From positions 2,849,501 to 2,913,500 of the forward strand of contig NZ_CP072801.1 of NCBI RefSeq assembly GCF_017901135.1: 64,000 bases of DNA, given 5' to 3'. The position numbers were made by a program, and so were the translations under genes. Under the pieces are notes generated by a model. It saw only the letters and a list, made by a program, of their open reading frames with translations. It searched no databases and had not been told where the DNA came from. The stretch comes from Thiothrix litoralis (GTDB lineage: Bacteria > Pseudomonadota > Gammaproteobacteria > Thiotrichales > Thiotrichaceae). Below, one piece after another: positions 31,676-40,634 of the stretch; position 1 is the first letter of the stretch, and the number at the start of each line of letters is the position of its first letter.

Positions 31676-33436
31676 TCAGTCGTTTGCCAAGGTCAAACCG
31701 GGGTGTACCTTGCGGTATGCCGCCAGCAGGCTTTGGTGCGTCTCACAACCCTGCAACTCCAGCGTTGGCGCAGCAATACCCCAGAAGCGCAAGCTGCCAT
31801 CCAGCAAACCCTGTGCCTGTTGCAGCGCGGTTGCACCATACAGCAAGCCGATATTGGGCGAATATCCTTCCACATCATCCATATCCAGCAAGGCTTCGAT
31901 GCAACGGTAAGCCCGGCGGCGCTCGTCGCTGATCTGCTCGAAATGGCGAATCCATTGGCAACCTTCACGGATAGCATCTTCATCATGCATCGCCAGCGCC
32001 AACAGGGTTTTCAACTCGCCTACCCGCAAATCAGCCCACAAGGAACCCGCATCCGGTGCCAGCCCGATCAATGCCGCCACCGGCTGATGGTCATCCAGCC
32101 CCAGTTCCTCGATGGTATCGTACAGCTCGGTGCATTCCTCATCGTCCAGATCTGGCAAGTGCAGAATCGCTTCACGCACCGCATTGCCCGTGCTGTTGTT
32201 ATCCCACTCCAGATCTTCAATCTGATAAATCTCGGACATTTCCGGCACAATAATCCGGCAGGCGTACACCCCCAGATGTTCGTAATCCATGATGTAAACG
32301 TCGAAATCTTCAGCATGGAGACGCTCCAGCAAGTACTGGCATTCCGCTTCGGTCGTGCCGCTGAAATCCCAGTCGACGAATTCATGGTCAGGCTCACTCC
32401 ACAGAAAATCCCAATGGATCGGCCCGCTGGAATCAATGAAATGGGTTTCCAGATTTTGCGGGCTGGCCACATCTTCCAGCTCGAAACTGGGTTCGGAAAA
32501 ACCTGCCAAACGATCCAGCGCCCTGCCCTGCAATAACTCGGTCAAGGCACGCTCCAGCGCCACTTCAAAACGCGGATGCGCCCCGAAACTGGCGTAACAA
32601 CCTTGATCATCCGGGTTCAGCAAAGTCACACACATGACCGGGTATGCCCCACCCAGTGATGCATCTTTCACCAGAATGCCAAAACCAGCCTCGCGCAATG
32701 CCTGAATACCTGCCTGAATCGAGGAATAACGGGCAATAACGTCCTCCGGTACATCCGGCAGACAGATTCCCTCAGCAATAATACGGAACTTGATGTGGCG
32801 CTCGAAAATTTCTGACAATGCTTGAGTACGCGCTTCCGTTTTGGTATTGCCCGCCGACATACCGTTGCTGACGTACAGGTTGCCGATGACATTGACCGGG
32901 AACCACACGGTTTTGCCATCCTGTTGACGCACGAAAGGTAATGTGCAAATGCCACGCTCTTCGTTACCAGAATTTAGATCCACCAACTTACTGGCATCCA
33001 GCGCGGTTTCGGGGTCGTAAAAACTCAAGGTATCGTCGTCCAGCAAGCCTTCCGGCAGGTTACCGCTGTCATCCAATGCAAACCATTTTTCCTGGGGGTG
33101 GTGCACAAAATTGCTGGCGGCGATGGTTTTGCCCAGATAAAAATCAGCCCAGAAATAGTTGGTGCTGAGGCGCTCGAAGTATTCGCCCAAAGCACTCGCC
33201 AAGGCAGCCTTGGCTGACGAGCCTTTGCCATTGGTGAACAACATCGGGCAGTCACGGTCACGGATATGCACCGACCAGACATTGGCAACGGGGTTCAGCC
33301 ACGAGGCTTCTTCGATAGTAAAGCCCAGCTTTTGTAACTTTTCCTGCATCAGTGCTGTCGAAGTTTCCAGAGCGGCGTCTTTTCCCGGAATAAAGGTTTG
33401 TGCTTGCATGGGGGAACTCGGTTGGTAGTGGGTCAT
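31676..33436 (-). CDS. ycaO: YcaO, ribosomal protein S12 methylthiolation accessory factor
   Basis: A 586-residue protein matching E. coli YcaO throughout (TFIPGKDAALE, EEASWLNPVANVWSVHIRDRDCPMLFTNGKG, ALASALGEYFERLSTNYFWADF). The ATP-binding YcaO core is intact and a TPR-like C-terminus follows. It assists RimO-dependent beta-methylthiolation of S12. By comparison with E. coli the start may be the Met at 33409. No azole-peptide precursor or dehydrogenase is adjacent, so a natural-product role is unlikely. Confidence 0.9.
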   Translation of the reverse strand: MTHYQPSSPMQAQTFIPGKDAALETSTALMQEKLQKLGFTIEEASWLNPVANVWSVHIRDRDCPMLFTNGKGSSAKAALASALGEYFERLSTNYFWADFYLGKTIAASNFVHHPQEKWFALDDSGNLPEGLLDDDTLSFYDPETALDASKLVDLNSGNEERGICTLPFVRQQDGKTVWFPVNVIGNLYVSNGMSAGNTKTEARTQALSEIFERHIKFRIIAEGICLPDVPEDVIARYSSIQAGIQALREAGFGILVKDASLGGAYPVMCVTLLNPDDQGCYASFGAHPRFEVALERALTELLQGRALDRLAGFSEPSFELEDVASPQNLETHFIDSSGPIHWDFLWSEPDHEFVDWDFSGTTEAECQYLLERLHAEDFDVYIMDYEHLGVYACRIIVPEMSEIYQIEDLEWDNNSTGNAVREAILHLPDLDDEECTELYDTIEELGLDDHQPVAALIGLAPDAGSLWADLRVGELKTLLALAMHDEDAIREGCQWIRHFEQISDERRRAYRCIEALLDMDDVEGYSPNIGLLYGATALQQAQGLLDGSLRFWGIAAPTLELQGCETHQSLLAAYRKVHPGLTLAND

Positions 33437-33563
33437 GAAACTTTAGGTGAACTATTTTAGCGCACTGCACAAACAGGCGTCTTGTTATTCGTTATAATCA
33501 GAGGATATTGTTATGGCAACTTGTTGCAGCCCCGATATAAAAATAGGCGGAAAGGGAGTTTGT

Positions 33564-34070
33564 ATGTCACGGAATGACTATTCCATCAAAAATTGGTTAA
33601 TTATTATACTACTGGTAATGTTACTCATCGCAGGTTTGGCACTATTTGCCCATCAGTTACGCGGGGCACAGGCCGATACCCCCCCCGACGGTCTGCGGGA
33701 ATTACGTGCCAGCTTATTGACCGACCCTGGCAGTGTGGGGGGTAGCTGGCTGCGCACGCTCAACCCCACTGTCAAAAATGTGCAAGGTGATTTGGTCTGG
33801 AATAGTACACAACAGCAAGGCGTCATGCGGCTGCTGGACTTGCCCAAGCCCAAGGCAGGCACGTTTTATCAGTTGTGGTTATATGATGCACTGGGGGAAA
33901 ATCAGGAGCCAGTATCAGGCGGTATCCTGCAACAAGGCTCAGGCAAAACAGAACTGTTTGCCCCAATCAAGACCACCGTGACGGTACAAGAGCCTTATAA
34001 GTTTGAGTTAAAGCTGCAAACCAGCAATGATGCAGCCAATGGAAACATTCTATTGATGGTACAACCCTAA
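33564..34070 (+). CDS. Membrane-anchored RskA C-terminal-domain protein
   Basis: A 168-residue protein with one N-terminal membrane helix (NWLIIILLVMLLIAGLALFA) and a periplasmic domain like the C-terminal half of anti-sigma-K factor RskA (VQGDLVWNSTQQQGVMRLLDLP, TFYQLWLYDALG). The cytoplasmic sigma-binding part is missing and no sigma-factor gene is adjacent. The ATG at 33564 follows GGGAG. Its stop overlaps the convergent small membrane gene by 4 bp. It may be a free-standing sensor module; function unknown. Confidence 0.7.
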   Translation: MSRNDYSIKNWLIIILLVMLLIAGLALFAHQLRGAQADTPPDGLRELRASLLTDPGSVGGSWLRTLNPTVKNVQGDLVWNSTQQQGVMRLLDLPKPKAGTFYQLWLYDALGENQEPVSGGILQQGSGKTELFAPIKTTVTVQEPYKFELKLQTSNDAANGNILLMVQP

Positions 34071-34297
34071 AACTTCTGCACCAAAGCTTGAGGTTGGACT
34101 GGCGAATGCTGGCTGGAAGACAAAATAGTATTCATACCCAGCGAAAATATCGCCAAAATGCCGAACATTTGAACAATTTCAGGCACAGGTAACTGCAAAA
34201 CACTTAAGCCATAAAAAAAAGCGACCATTACAAACGCTAATGCATCAATCCAGTTTTCGCGTGTTGACTGTATTATTTTATAAAAATCGTTAATCAT
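34067..34297 (-). CDS. Small two-helix membrane protein
   Basis: A 76-residue protein with two hydrophobic segments (ALAFVMVAFFYGLSVLQL and FGILAIFSLGMNTIL). Convergent with the RskA-like gene, overlapping by 4 bp. A TGAACTCCCTCTAG stretch upstream gives GGGAG on the coding strand before the start. Not recognised; the small size makes the call moderate. Confidence 0.5.
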   Translation of the reverse strand: MINDFYKIIQSTRENWIDALAFVMVAFFYGLSVLQLPVPEIVQMFGILAIFSLGMNTILSSSQHSPVQPQALVQKF

Positions 34298-34466
34298 TGT
34301 TGAACTCCCTCTAGCATCTCCGTGCTAATAAAATATCCATGATAGTATAAACTATAACCAGACTACCCAACGATGCTTTAACCTTACCTTAATGTTTCAA
34401 TGAATTATTGTATACCCCCCATTAGGTGATTATGCTTAAGGCATTTTAGCTAGACAGGCATGACCC

Positions 34467-35162
34467 ATGAGCGAGAACACCCCGGTTGAATTCACCGCGA
34501 GCGACGATTCGCGTCAACTCCTCAAAAATGAATTGGCACAACGCCAGGCACAGTTAATGCAACTGACCCCCGCCAGCAACCCGCTGGAACGCGCCAGTGT
34601 GCAATACGCCATTGCCGAAGTCATGCTGGAACTGGAAGAGCCGGGAATGCGCGAAGCCGCGTGGGGCATGACCCGCGAATCGTTTGAAATATTCCGTGAC
34701 CATGAACAATGGGAAGATGCAGTGCGTTGCTGTGATGTGCTGTTCCGCTGCGACCTGCCAGCGTCTATCCCCGCTTTGGGTAACGGTTTGTGGTTGGCGG
34801 TCACTTACCCGATTGACCCTCAAGTAACCATTATGATGCTCAATAACCTGATTGACGCGACTCCACCGCAAGCCGATGGCGCAGCCGTAGCCGCTACCGT
34901 CGCGCACTACATCGCCGATTTACGGCTGGAAGGTGAACAACGCGACAGTGTCATGTTCCTCACCAGCGCCATGCTGGCCAAAGTGGCAGAACGCCACAGC
35001 AACGTCAATTCACAGGAAGCCATGAATTTGTGGCTGAACAAGCTGGATCTGCTCAACCCCAAAGTATTCCTGCCGCGTCTGGGGCAAGTGATTGATGCCA
35101 TTACGGAAGGTCAATGGTGGTACGACCGGGATGCATTACGTGCCCGCCTACCTGTGCATTAA
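34467..35162 (+). CDS. Conserved hypothetical helical protein
   Basis: A 231-residue cytoplasmic protein rich in amphipathic helices and Leu/Ala, with a TPR-like character (ASVQYAIAEVMLELEEPGMREAAWGM, WEDAVRCCDVLFR). It has two conserved-looking Cys (CCDVLFRC). No signal peptide or known catalytic motif is visible. It is followed by a hairpin terminator. Not recognised. Confidence 0.6.
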   Translation: MSENTPVEFTASDDSRQLLKNELAQRQAQLMQLTPASNPLERASVQYAIAEVMLELEEPGMREAAWGMTRESFEIFRDHEQWEDAVRCCDVLFRCDLPASIPALGNGLWLAVTYPIDPQVTIMMLNNLIDATPPQADGAAVAATVAHYIADLRLEGEQRDSVMFLTSAMLAKVAERHSNVNSQEAMNLWLNKLDLLNPKVFLPRLGQVIDAITEGQWWYDRDALRARLPVH

Positions 35163-35176
35163 AACGTTATAAAAGA

Positions 35177-35212
35177 AAACGACTGTTCGATTAAATAACG
35201 GACAGTCGTTTC
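35177..35212. terminator. Bidirectional hairpin terminator
   Basis: Arms AAACGACTGTTCG and CGGACAGTCGTTT form a 13-bp stem (one G-U pair in one orientation) with a 9-nt AT-rich loop. It lies between two convergent genes ending at 35162 and 35222, with A/T runs at both sides. Confidence 0.7.
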
Positions 35213-35221
35213 CATGATGGC

Positions 35222-36136
35222 TTATTGCTTGTTGCCAATAAAAAACAACACATCATTAACTGAACTATTCAAGGTAACACTGAACAGTCGATTATTAGCT
35301 GGGTTTAAATAAGCCGAGCCTTTACTATTGGTACTTCTGCCACTATTTCTTTCACTGCAATTAACGCCATAATCAATGGAAACGTTATAAGCATTGCCCC
35401 GTACTGTCGGCGAAACATTGCCGGTAAAAGTACACCCATCAGTGCGGCTGCCGCTCAGTTGCCCAGCTTCGTAAATAACCAATGTTGTATCCCGACTACC
35501 ATTTGCCAGACTGGTGCTTGTCCCGCTGTATGTTCCACGGATGGCGGCAAGGCTGGGCGTCAAATTATAACGGCCGTCATGCGTCGTATTCAGGGCAATG
35601 ATGCCACTGGGAATATCGGTATACGTCAACGAAGCCTGCAAGCTGGACTGGGCGGTATAACTGCCAGTCCAGGTGAGGGGCATTAATGCGCTTGTTTCAA
35701 AGTTGAAATCCTTGCCATTGCTGGAGGTGATTTTCCCGTTGCTTGACAGGCTATTCCCCACCACTACACCCGCCACGCTGGCATTACTACCTGCGGGTGA
35801 ATACAACATCCAGTAAAAACCACTACTCAGAAGCAGAACAGTCACCGACCTGCCGTTATCCGTGCTCCCCTGCCACAAACCCTCGGCATTCAGTACGCTA
35901 TTAGCCGTGGCCGTACTGCTACCAGCGCCAGCACCTGTCAGCACCGTAGCGGTACTACCAGCATTGGTGATGCCAGACGTGTTAGCGCTGTTGGTAGTAC
36001 TGGTCGTGCTAACAACATAGGGTGTCAAGCTATTGCTGGCAGTGGAACCGCTCAGCGTTGAGCCACTTCCGCCGCCACCACAAGCGGAAACACCCAGAGC
36101 CGCCAATAAGGAAAGTACTAAAATACGAATTTTCAT
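35222..36136 (-). CDS. Putative lipoprotein with Ser/Thr-rich linker
   Basis: A 304-residue lipoprotein. The lipobox is LGVSAC in the first 20 residues and GGGGSGS follows. Residues to about 85 are a low-complexity Ser/Thr/Gly/Asn linker. The folded part begins GLWQGSTDNGRSVTVLLLSSGFYWMLYSPAG and alternates strands, giving a lipocalin-like or small barrel character, with two Cys (DGCTF, GVNCSE) that may pair. The start at 36136 is the Met directly before the signal sequence; 36178 is the first possible start. Such GLWxG lipoproteins recur in beta- and gammaproteobacteria but have no known function. Confidence 0.65.
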   Translation of the reverse strand: MKIRILVLSLLAALGVSACGGGGSGSTLSGSTASNSLTPYVVSTTSTTNSANTSGITNAGSTATVLTGAGAGSSTATANSVLNAEGLWQGSTDNGRSVTVLLLSSGFYWMLYSPAGSNASVAGVVVGNSLSSNGKITSSNGKDFNFETSALMPLTWTGSYTAQSSLQASLTYTDIPSGIIALNTTHDGRYNLTPSLAAIRGTYSGTSTSLANGSRDTTLVIYEAGQLSGSRTDGCTFTGNVSPTVRGNAYNVSIDYGVNCSERNSGRSTNSKGSAYLNPANNRLFSVTLNSSVNDVLFFIGNKQ

Positions 36137-36211
36137 GAAGCAAGCCATCCTGAAACTGTGTGAGTTACCTGACATCACACAGTAGTACGGCTGCCCGTTT
36201 AGCGGCGGGGA

Positions 36212-36907
36212 TTACTGGCTAAAGTAGCGATAGTGTCCGATGATCGGCCAAAAAAACAAAGCATCCTCGACATTCGTGCCGTAAGCGATATTGTGCCCCA
36301 TTAGCGGACGTCCATCTGAGGTGACGTAATGCGTGACCAGACCAATATGCGCCTGCCCTTTACCCAAATCCCACGCCACCACATCGCCCGGCTGGTAATC
36401 TGCCGGATTTTGGGTAATCGGCAACGACTTGCCTTGGCGCTCGAAAAACCGCATCAGGTTGTATACCCGGCGATGGTCGATATTCGTATCGGGGTTTTTC
36501 AAACCCCACTTGCTCGGATACGCACCAAAATTCCGGCGCATGTCTTCGTGCAATGCCTGCTGCAAGTCAACGCCTTGAGCACGGAATGCCCGCACAATCA
36601 CATCCGCGCATACCCCGGTTGATTCCGGCACATCGCCACCGGGGTATTTGAGATTAACGTAAGCGGGGTCATACCCACGAGTTACCTCTACTTGTTGGTA
36701 CACCGACTCCAGCAATTTTCTCACCGGCTCAGGCGGCTTCGGCTCCAGCACAGGCGGCGGTTCCGGCGGCTTGATAACGGGTGGCGGTATAATAATCTGC
36801 GGCGGCACGACGGGCGGCAACATAAAGCGCCGATACGCATCCCAGCCCAGATACAGGATCAACAGCAGCAAAAACAACCAGACGAAATACCGCATAAAAC
36901 GCCGCAC
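36212..36907 (-). CDS. DUF1287-family protein
   Basis: A 231-residue membrane-anchored protein. One N-terminal helix (FVWLFLLLLILYLGW) is followed by a Pro-rich spacer (about 30-62) and a DUF1287 domain with the NlpC-like pattern: GVCADVIVRAFRAQGVDLQ supplies Cys, and KGQAHIGLVTHY supplies His. Family members are thought to be cysteine amidases or peptidases. The GTG at 36907 lies 4 bp after the Rieske stop; an ATG at 36895 is an alternative. Confidence 0.78.
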   Translation of the reverse strand: MRRFMRYFVWLFLLLLILYLGWDAYRRFMLPPVVPPQIIIPPPVIKPPEPPPVLEPKPPEPVRKLLESVYQQVEVTRGYDPAYVNLKYPGGDVPESTGVCADVIVRAFRAQGVDLQQALHEDMRRNFGAYPSKWGLKNPDTNIDHRRVYNLMRFFERQGKSLPITQNPADYQPGDVVAWDLGKGQAHIGLVTHYVTSDGRPLMGHNIAYGTNVEDALFFWPIIGHYRYFSQ

Positions 36908-36911
36908 CTGT

Positions 36912-37226
36912 TTATACCGTCACGAAAATGTGACCGTCTTCGACACTGACCGGGTAAGTTTTCAGGGGAATTTCGGCAGGTTCGGCCATGGGTGCGCCGG
37001 TTTTAACGCTGAATTCTGCGCCATGCAGGGAACATTGCACCCGATCACCGTGCAAGCAACCGAGGTACAGCGAAGCATCTTCGTGGGTACACATATCGTC
37101 TACCGCGTAAAATTCACCATCCACATGGCAGACGAGGATGCGTTTGCCATTGCCTACGTCGACCCGTTTCATCTTTCCGGGTTTGATTTCGTTTATACTG
37201 CCAGCATCGAGTCGGGAGTTGTTCAT
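36912..37226 (-). CDS. Rieske [2Fe-2S] ferredoxin-like protein
   Basis: A 104-residue Rieske protein without membrane anchor. The cluster ligands are Cys46 and His48 (CTHED) and Cys65 and His68 (CSLHG). It resembles ferredoxin components of oxygenases or the NirD-like small subunits. The start ATG at 37224-37226 overlaps the ATG of the divergent epimerase gene. A longer frame upstream would run back through the epimerase gene and is rejected. The electron-transfer partner is unknown. Confidence 0.85.
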   Translation of the reverse strand: MNNSRLDAGSINEIKPGKMKRVDVGNGKRILVCHVDGEFYAVDDMCTHEDASLYLGCLHGDRVQCSLHGAEFSVKTGAPMAEPAEIPLKTYPVSVEDGHIFVTV

Positions 37227-38100
37227 GAGTGCATCTAACCAAAATGTGTGGATTATGGGGTGTGGTGACATTGGTCGCCGTGTCGGACGGTTATACCAAA
37301 ACGAGGGAACCAAGGCTATAGGCTGGGTGCGCGGTGAGGAATCCTTGCGGCTGGGTCTGGAACAAGGTTTAGCCATGCGTCAGGGCGATGTGGATCGCGG
37401 CAGCTTCTTCCCAATTTTCGCGTTGGATGAAGCGCCAGTCTACTGGTTCATGCCGCCACAACCCCGTGGGGAAACCGATGACCGGATACGGCGTTTCCTC
37501 AAAGCGGTCGATGCAGCCCCCAAACGGGTGGTATTAATCAGCACTACCGGCGTCTACGGTGATTGCGCAGGCCGCTGGATCGACGAAACCGAACCGCTGA
37601 AACCCGTGGCTGACCGCGCCAAACGCCGTGTCGATGCTGAAAACACCGTGCAGGAATGGGCAGCACGTTTTGGCGGTGACATCGTGATTTTGCGCGTCCC
37701 CGGTATTTACGCCCCCGACCGCTTACCGCTGGAGCGCCTTAAACGCGGCGAACCCGTGCTGCATGAGGCCGAAGCGCCGTGGACCAACCGCATCCACGCC
37801 GATGACTTGGCAATGGTGTGTAAATGGGCAATGGAAACTGCCCCCGCCGGAGCGATTTACAACGCCACCGACGGCCACCCTTCCACCATGACCGATTATT
37901 TCAACCAAGTGGCGGATTACGCCGGGTTGTCGCGCCCCCCGCAAATCCGCATGGCAGAAGCGCAAGCTGCCATGAGCGCCGGAATGCTCTCGTATTTGCA
38001 GGAATCACGGCGTATTCGTAACGATAAACTGTTGACTGAATTAGGTATCCCGTTAAAGTACCCGTCCCTGACCGCTGGTCTGGGCATGTTGAAAGGATAG
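37225..38100 (+). CDS. NAD-dependent epimerase/dehydratase-like protein (YeeZ-like)
   Basis: A 291-residue atypical short-chain dehydrogenase. The dinucleotide loop is MGCGDIGRRVG (residues 11-21), shorter than the classic GxxGxxG, and STTGVYGD appears with YGD in place of the full catalytic triad. Close to YeeZ-type proteins. The start has GGGAG 7 bp upstream. It is followed 4 bp later by darP, with which it may be cotranscribed. Substrate unknown. Confidence 0.8.
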   Translation: MSASNQNVWIMGCGDIGRRVGRLYQNEGTKAIGWVRGEESLRLGLEQGLAMRQGDVDRGSFFPIFALDEAPVYWFMPPQPRGETDDRIRRFLKAVDAAPKRVVLISTTGVYGDCAGRWIDETEPLKPVADRAKRRVDAENTVQEWAARFGGDIVILRVPGIYAPDRLPLERLKRGEPVLHEAEAPWTNRIHADDLAMVCKWAMETAPAGAIYNATDGHPSTMTDYFNQVADYAGLSRPPQIRMAEAQAAMSAGMLSYLQESRRIRNDKLLTELGIPLKYPSLTAGLGMLKG

Positions 38101-38104
38101 AACC

Positions 38105-38623
38105 ATGATTGATTACGCAAACGACGACGAAGAAGACGATTACATCAGCCGCAGCCACTTCAAGCGCGAAGCCGAAGCGATGCAAGCCTTGGGCGAGCGC
38201 CTGATTACCCTGCGCAAAGAGCAGCTTGACCAACTGGATTTATCCGAAAAGCTCTATGATTCGATTTTGCTGGCACAACGCCTGACCGCTAACGGAGCCA
38301 TCCGCCGCCAGCGCCAGTTCATCGGCAAGTTGATGCGTACTGAAATTCTCGAACCCATCGAAGCCAAACTGGCGGAATGGGATCGCGGTAGCAAAGCCGA
38401 AATTGCCCGCTTGCACCGCTTGGAACGCTGGCGTGATCGCTTGATTAGCGATGACAAGATGCTGAATACTTGGCTACAAGAGTATCCAGACACCGACGTG
38501 CAACGGATGCGCAGCCTGATCCGCAACGCACAGAAGGAAAGCGAGCTGAAAAAGCCACCGAAAAGCAGCCGTGAATTATTCAAGCTGCTCCGGGAAATCA
38601 CCGACCACGAATCGTTACGCTAA
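38105..38623 (+). CDS. darP: Ribosome-associated assembly factor DarP (YjgA)
   Basis: A 172-residue helical protein matching DarP/YjgA (SRSHFKREAEAMQALGERLITL, RRQRQFIGKLMR, LHRLERWRDRLI). It takes part in late maturation of the 50S subunit. It starts 4 bp after the epimerase gene. Confidence 0.9.
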   Translation: MIDYANDDEEDDYISRSHFKREAEAMQALGERLITLRKEQLDQLDLSEKLYDSILLAQRLTANGAIRRQRQFIGKLMRTEILEPIEAKLAEWDRGSKAEIARLHRLERWRDRLISDDKMLNTWLQEYPDTDVQRMRSLIRNAQKESELKKPPKSSRELFKLLREITDHESLR

Positions 38624-38630
38624 GCAGATT

Positions 38631-39410
38631 TTAATCGTACTCGGTATCTTTCCAAATACGTAACACCGCGAATACGTCTTCCGGGGTATGGGTTTCACGC
38701 CCCGCGATTTCTTCGGCTTGGGCAATGACTTCGGGAATGTGGGTACGCAAAAACGGGTTGGTTTCAAACTCGCGCCCCAGCTCAAACGGCACGGTTGGGT
38801 AGCCTGCATCCAATAGCGCCCAACATTCTTCCATACGGACATCCAGCGCGGCATTATCAGGCTCGACCCATTTGGCGAAACCGATATTGTCCACGGTGTA
38901 TTCGTGGGTGCAATACACCTGCGTATCGGCTGGCAGCGTGGCAATGCGTTGCAGCGAATGGAACAAGTCATCCAGCGTGCCATCGAACACCCGCCCGCAA
39001 CCGTTGGCAAACAGGGTATCGCCACAGAACAGGCTACCTTCCCCGTAATACACAATGTGTCCGGCGGTATGCCCCGGCAATTCCATCACGCTGAAACTCA
39101 GCCCCAACGACTCAAGGTTAAGCTGCTCGCCTTCCGCCAATGGATGACTGACGAGCGGAATACGTTCATTCACCGGGCCATACACGGGTAAGCCGGGGTA
39201 GGCTTGCAGCAATTTTTCAATGCCACCCACATGATCGCGATGATGATGTGTGATCAGGATAGCGACCGGCTGCATGTTCAAGCGCTGAAGTGCCTCAAGC
39301 ACCGGAGCAGCATCACCGGGGTCGACAATCGCGGCTTGCTGGGCGGCCTCATTGCTGATCAGCCAGATGTAATTATCAGTAAAAGCGGGTATTGGGGTTA
39401 CTTGCATCAT
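38631..39410 (-). CDS. gloB: Hydroxyacylglutathione hydrolase (glyoxalase II)
   Basis: A 259-residue metallo-beta-lactamase-fold enzyme. The metal-binding motif THHHRDHVGG (residues 54-63), GHTAGHIVYY, GDTLFANGCGR and YCTHEYT are typical of GloB. It hydrolyses S-lactoylglutathione. The start has two adjacent ATGs (39410 and 39407). Convergent with darP. Confidence 0.93.
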   Translation of the reverse strand: MMQVTPIPAFTDNYIWLISNEAAQQAAIVDPGDAAPVLEALQRLNMQPVAILITHHHRDHVGGIEKLLQAYPGLPVYGPVNERIPLVSHPLAEGEQLNLESLGLSFSVMELPGHTAGHIVYYGEGSLFCGDTLFANGCGRVFDGTLDDLFHSLQRIATLPADTQVYCTHEYTVDNIGFAKWVEPDNAALDVRMEECWALLDAGYPTVPFELGREFETNPFLRTHIPEVIAQAEEIAGRETHTPEDVFAVLRIWKDTEYD

Positions 39411-39503
39411 AAAAAGACACCTTATTCAGGGTTTCAGCAGTTAGACTATAATGCTCACTGCCTTATAATCGCATATTTACCAGCACATCGGGCGGATTTT
39501 CAG

Positions 39504-40121
39504 ATGAATACACGCACAGGCCAGCTTTACATTGTTTCAGCACCTTCCGGCGCAGGCAAATCCAGTCTGCTCAACGCTTTGCGCGAGCGCGTCGACCATC
39601 TGGCGGTATCGGTTTCACACACCACCCGCCAGCCGCGCCCCGGCGAACAAGATGGCATACACTACCATTTCACCCCAGTAGACGTATTCCGCCAACAAGT
39701 GGCAGACGGCAATTTCCTCGAATACGCGCAAGTGTTTGATAACTACTACGGCACTTCACGCCTGTCGGTGGATGCCTTACGCGAAACCGGCAAGGATGTG
39801 ATCCTCGAAATTGACTGGCAAGGAGCACAGCAAGTCCGCGAACGCGCGGATGTCACCAGCATTTTCATCCTGCCCCCTAGCATTGCGGCCTTGAGCGAAC
39901 GCCTGCACGGGCGCGGGCAAGACAGTGCCGAAACCATCCAACGGCGGATGCGTGATGCACAAGCTGAAATGTCGCACTACCCCGAATACGATTACCTGAT
40001 CATCAACGACGATTTTGAAACGGCACTGGCGCAACTGGCCTGCATCTTCCAGAGCGAACGCCTGAAACTCACCTCGCAAATCCAACAGCATCAGGCATTG
40101 CTGACTGATTTGGTCGGCTGA
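39504..40121 (+). CDS. gmk: Guanylate kinase
   Basis: A 205-residue kinase phosphorylating GMP to GDP. P-loop APSGAGKSSL (residues 13-22), substrate motifs SHTTRQPRPGEQDG and the lid EIDWQGAQQVR are intact. A long upstream frame lacks homology, so the Met at 39504 is used. Its stop shares one base with the start of the next gene. Confidence 0.95.
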   Translation: MNTRTGQLYIVSAPSGAGKSSLLNALRERVDHLAVSVSHTTRQPRPGEQDGIHYHFTPVDVFRQQVADGNFLEYAQVFDNYYGTSRLSVDALRETGKDVILEIDWQGAQQVRERADVTSIFILPPSIAALSERLHGRGQDSAETIQRRMRDAQAEMSHYPEYDYLIINDDFETALAQLACIFQSERLKLTSQIQQHQALLTDLVG

Positions 40122-40624
40122 TGGCTTTCAACGTTGTTAAATTCTCGCGGCGCTGGCTGGCTTTTCTGCCGGATAGTCGGCGGCTGGAACTCTACCCACC
40201 TTGGTGGATGATGCGTATCAAGGTGTTGAAGCTGGACAATGACTGGCGACACATCCGCATTCGCCTACCGCTGACGTGGATTTCGCGCAATATGGGCGGC
40301 AGCATGTTTGGTGGCTTTCAGGCATCGTTGGCTGACCCGATTGCACCGCTGGCGTGCTCGAAAGTCTTCCCGGAATACCATGTGTGGACACGGCATTTGA
40401 GTGTGGATTTCGTGCGCCCCGGCATTACCGATATGGAATTGCGCTTTGATTTTCCGCCCGACACCGAAGTGGCTATTCGGGCAGAACTGGAAAGGCGTGG
40501 GCGTAGCACACCGAGCTTTGAATATGGCTTATACGACAACCAAGGGCGGCTATGCACCAAGGTTGTGTGTGTAGTCGCCATCCGCCCAGCAGGGTATCTG
40601 GCGCAAATCGGCTCAGCCGCGTAA
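40121..40624 (+). CDS. DUF4442 hotdog-fold thioesterase-like protein
   Basis: A 167-residue protein with a hotdog-type pattern (NMGGSMFGGFQASLADPIAPLA, then VDFVRPGITDMELRF and VVCVVAIR). Family members are putative acyl-thioesterases. The start overlaps the gmk stop by one base (TGATG), implying coupling. Confidence 0.78.
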   Translation: MAFNVVKFSRRWLAFLPDSRRLELYPPWWMMRIKVLKLDNDWRHIRIRLPLTWISRNMGGSMFGGFQASLADPIAPLACSKVFPEYHVWTRHLSVDFVRPGITDMELRFDFPPDTEVAIRAELERRGRSTPSFEYGLYDNQGRLCTKVVCVVAIRPAGYLAQIGSAA

Positions 40625-40634
40625 TGGTGCAGGA

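Noticed and set aside
31676-33436. YcaO as part of an azole-peptide natural-product cluster
   Set aside because: The protein matches housekeeping E. coli-type YcaO along its length, and no precursor peptide, dehydrogenase or exporter is adjacent.
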